DNA from: Blastocatellia bacterium UBA7656 | Lineage (GTDB): Bacteria > Acidobacteriota > Blastocatellia > UBA7656 | DNA length: 34,020 nt | Reading direction: 5' to 3' | NCBI GenBank assembly: GCA_002483445.1 | Contig: DLHY01000098.1 | Span: 1 to 34,020, forward strand | Part shown: in pieces, positions 33,357 to 34,020 of the stretch | How the letters are laid out: each line of letters opens with the position of its first letter | Numbering within the stretch: position 1 is the first letter of the stretch | Notes under the pieces: generated by a model | Database searches by the model: none | The model's input: only the letters and a program-made list of their open reading frames with translations | What the model was told of the DNA's origin: nothing | Position numbers and translations under genes: made by a program

Positions 33357-33464
33357 GCCTAACGCCCGCATCACCGTCCCGCCCGTTGATGTTGAACGGA
33401 GAAGTGAACCCGCAGGCTGACAATGAAGCGCGACGGGCGGGTACGGTGGATGCGGAAGTTAGAA
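33357..33464 (-). other. attC-like site 4
   Basis: Cores GCCTAAC (33357-33363) and GTTAGAA (33458-33464). Arms CCCGCATCACCGTCCCGCCC and the right-hand complement pair along about 25 bases, with exactly two extra bases, T and G, in the right arm. These are the same bases as the classic extrahelical pair of attC bottom strands. Confidence 0.75.
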
Positions 33465-33633
33465 CCTTTTCTCGGTCGTCTTTTCTTCCTCTCGCCGCTC
33501 GCTCTTTACGAGTAGAGTCGAGCGTTGCGTCGTCGTGCGGCTCTGAGTCGCTGTCGTCAGCGATGCGATACGAGGAGAGTCGAGTCATACAAGTTCGTGC
33601 GCTTCTGCTTTGCCGTCGCTTCATCCGCCAGCG
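33465..33633. repeat. Non-coding cassette payload, copy B
   Basis: 169 bases between sites 4 and 5, homologous to 32219-32385 at both ends with a diverged middle. Contains CTCTCGCCGCTCGCTCTTTA at 33489-33508. A long minus-strand frame crosses it and both neighbouring attC sites, which is read-through and not a gene. Confidence 0.7.
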
Positions 33634-33739
33634 ATCTAACGCCAAGCTCACCCGCCGCCCTTTGAACCCGAAGCGATGAAGCAACGAAGAGCGGATGGCA
33701 AAAAGCATCGGGGCGGTCGGGTGCAGCGCGCAGTTAGTG
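33634..33739 (-). other. attC-like site 5
   Basis: Cores ATCTAAC (33634-33640) and GTTAGTG (33733-33739). CACCCGCCGCCC in the left arm pairs with GGGGCGGTCGGGTG in the right arm, leaving T and C unpaired on the right. Confidence 0.65.
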
Positions 33740-33995
33740 CTTTCTTCTCCCTCTTCTCTCTTCGCTCTCGTTGCTCGCTCTTTACGATTCACGTCGAACC
33801 TTCTTCTCTCACTCTCAATCTCTGCGTTACTCAATTACTCGAAGCGTTCGGAGTGAATTCGTTTCGATGAGAGTCGAGGCTGAGAGAGTCGAGCCTTCTT
33901 CTCTCTGCGTTCTCTATTCTCTGCGTCCTATTCTCTCCGCGTTCTCTTGCTTCCTCTGCTCCTCGTCGAGCTTTACGTCGCTTCTTGCTCCGGTT
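33740..33995. repeat. Non-coding cassette payload, copy C, polypyrimidine-rich
   Basis: 256 bases rich in TTCTCT runs on the plus strand (purine-rich on the transcribed strand). CTCTCGTTGCTCGCTCTTTA at 33765-33784 is the counterpart of the motif in copies A and B. No gene is seen. Confidence 0.55.
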
Positions 33996-34020
33996 CACTA
34001 ACACAGAGTTAAGCCGCCGC
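33996..34020 (-). other. Edge of a further attC-like site (site 7, cut by window end)
   Basis: The left core CACTAAC at 33996-34002 is followed by ACAGAGTTAAGCCGCCGC. On the minus strand this reads GCGGCGGCTTAACTCTGT then GTTAGTG, which looks like the L'-R' half of an attC site. The other half lies outside the window. Confidence 0.45.

Larger units (their letters stand above)
32112..34020 (-). mobile_element. Integron-like gene-cassette array (distal end; integrase not in window)
   Basis: Six complete attC-like sites and one cut by the window edge occur in 1.9 kb, separated by 30-350 bases of mostly non-coding sequence. On the minus strand, five of the six complete sites have a perfect GTTRRRY R' core. 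In the clearest sites the unpaired (extrahelical) bases all fall in the right-hand arm of the plus strand. In known attC sites extrahelical bases lie in the R''-side arm of the bottom strand, so cassettes here read right to left, in agreement with the one clear gene. By that orientation an integrase gene and attI would lie beyond 34020. If none is there, this is an integrase-less attC cluster. Confidence 0.72.

Noticed and set aside
33313..33834. 173-codon minus-strand frame across the cassette array
   Set aside because: It runs through attC sites 5 and 4 and the non-coding payload; the product contains translated attC sequence (ALHPTAP) and there is no ribosome binding site. Read-through, not a gene.

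Overview
The window looks like chromosomal DNA of a Gram-negative, two-membrane soil or environmental bacterium, most plausibly Acidobacteriota (Blastocatellia-like). The basis is a GWxTD-domain secreted protein, PD40 propeller and TPR proteins with signal peptides, a Lol-type lipoprotein transport locus, an RND pump, Tat components and an MreB-family protein in one GC-moderate, densely coded segment. This placement is an inference from protein families; no rRNA or tRNA gene is present to fix it. The first 12 bases are a G run that is probably a sequencing or assembly-end artefact.

Layout. 1-950: the 3' end of an unrecognised gene, then two nested-palindrome intergenic repeat elements. 947-6196: a Uma2-family nuclease gene convergent with an RND efflux operon (periplasmic adaptor, then inner-membrane pump). 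6560-8944: a secreted TPR protein and a small Ig-like protein. 8954-10555: a membrane-anchored FHA-coiled-coil-trypsin-like protease. 10713-11831: a secreted PD40 beta-propeller. 11895-15923 (minus strand): a five-gene operon of lipoprotein, FtsX/MacB-type permease, ATPase, small membrane protein and LolA, which reads as a compact Lol-like lipoprotein export system. 16168-17643: tatA and a tatC with a large extra periplasmic loop. 17801-19435: the GWxTD protein. 19670-20303: a VapBC-type toxin-antitoxin pair. 20493-25857: a solitary divergent MreB paralog followed by three secreted hydrolase-fold proteins (S33 peptidase, erythromycin-esterase family, and a chimera of a prolyl-oligopeptidase N-terminus with an alpha/beta hydrolase). 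25939-28437: a large secreted PIG-L-type protein. 28557-31985: a GT-C-like membrane protein and a TPR-HTH regulator.

32112-34020 is the most unusual part. It has almost no conventional genes but carries six attC-like sites plus the edge of a seventh. The core boxes, imperfect arm pairing and unpaired bases are all consistent with integron cassettes read on the minus strand. One cassette carries a clear small zinc-finger-like gene with a perfect ribosome binding site and its stop codon 17 bases before its attC site. Three others carry related copies of an apparently non-coding payload. No integron integrase lies in the window. By orientation it would be expected beyond the right edge; otherwise the array is an integrase-less attC cluster (CALIN).

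A second theme is short tandem repeats of 7 or 8 bases in four gaps between genes. Two of them sit directly against the start codons of downstream operon genes (the RND pump and the Lol-like ATPase), where a ribosome binding site would be expected.
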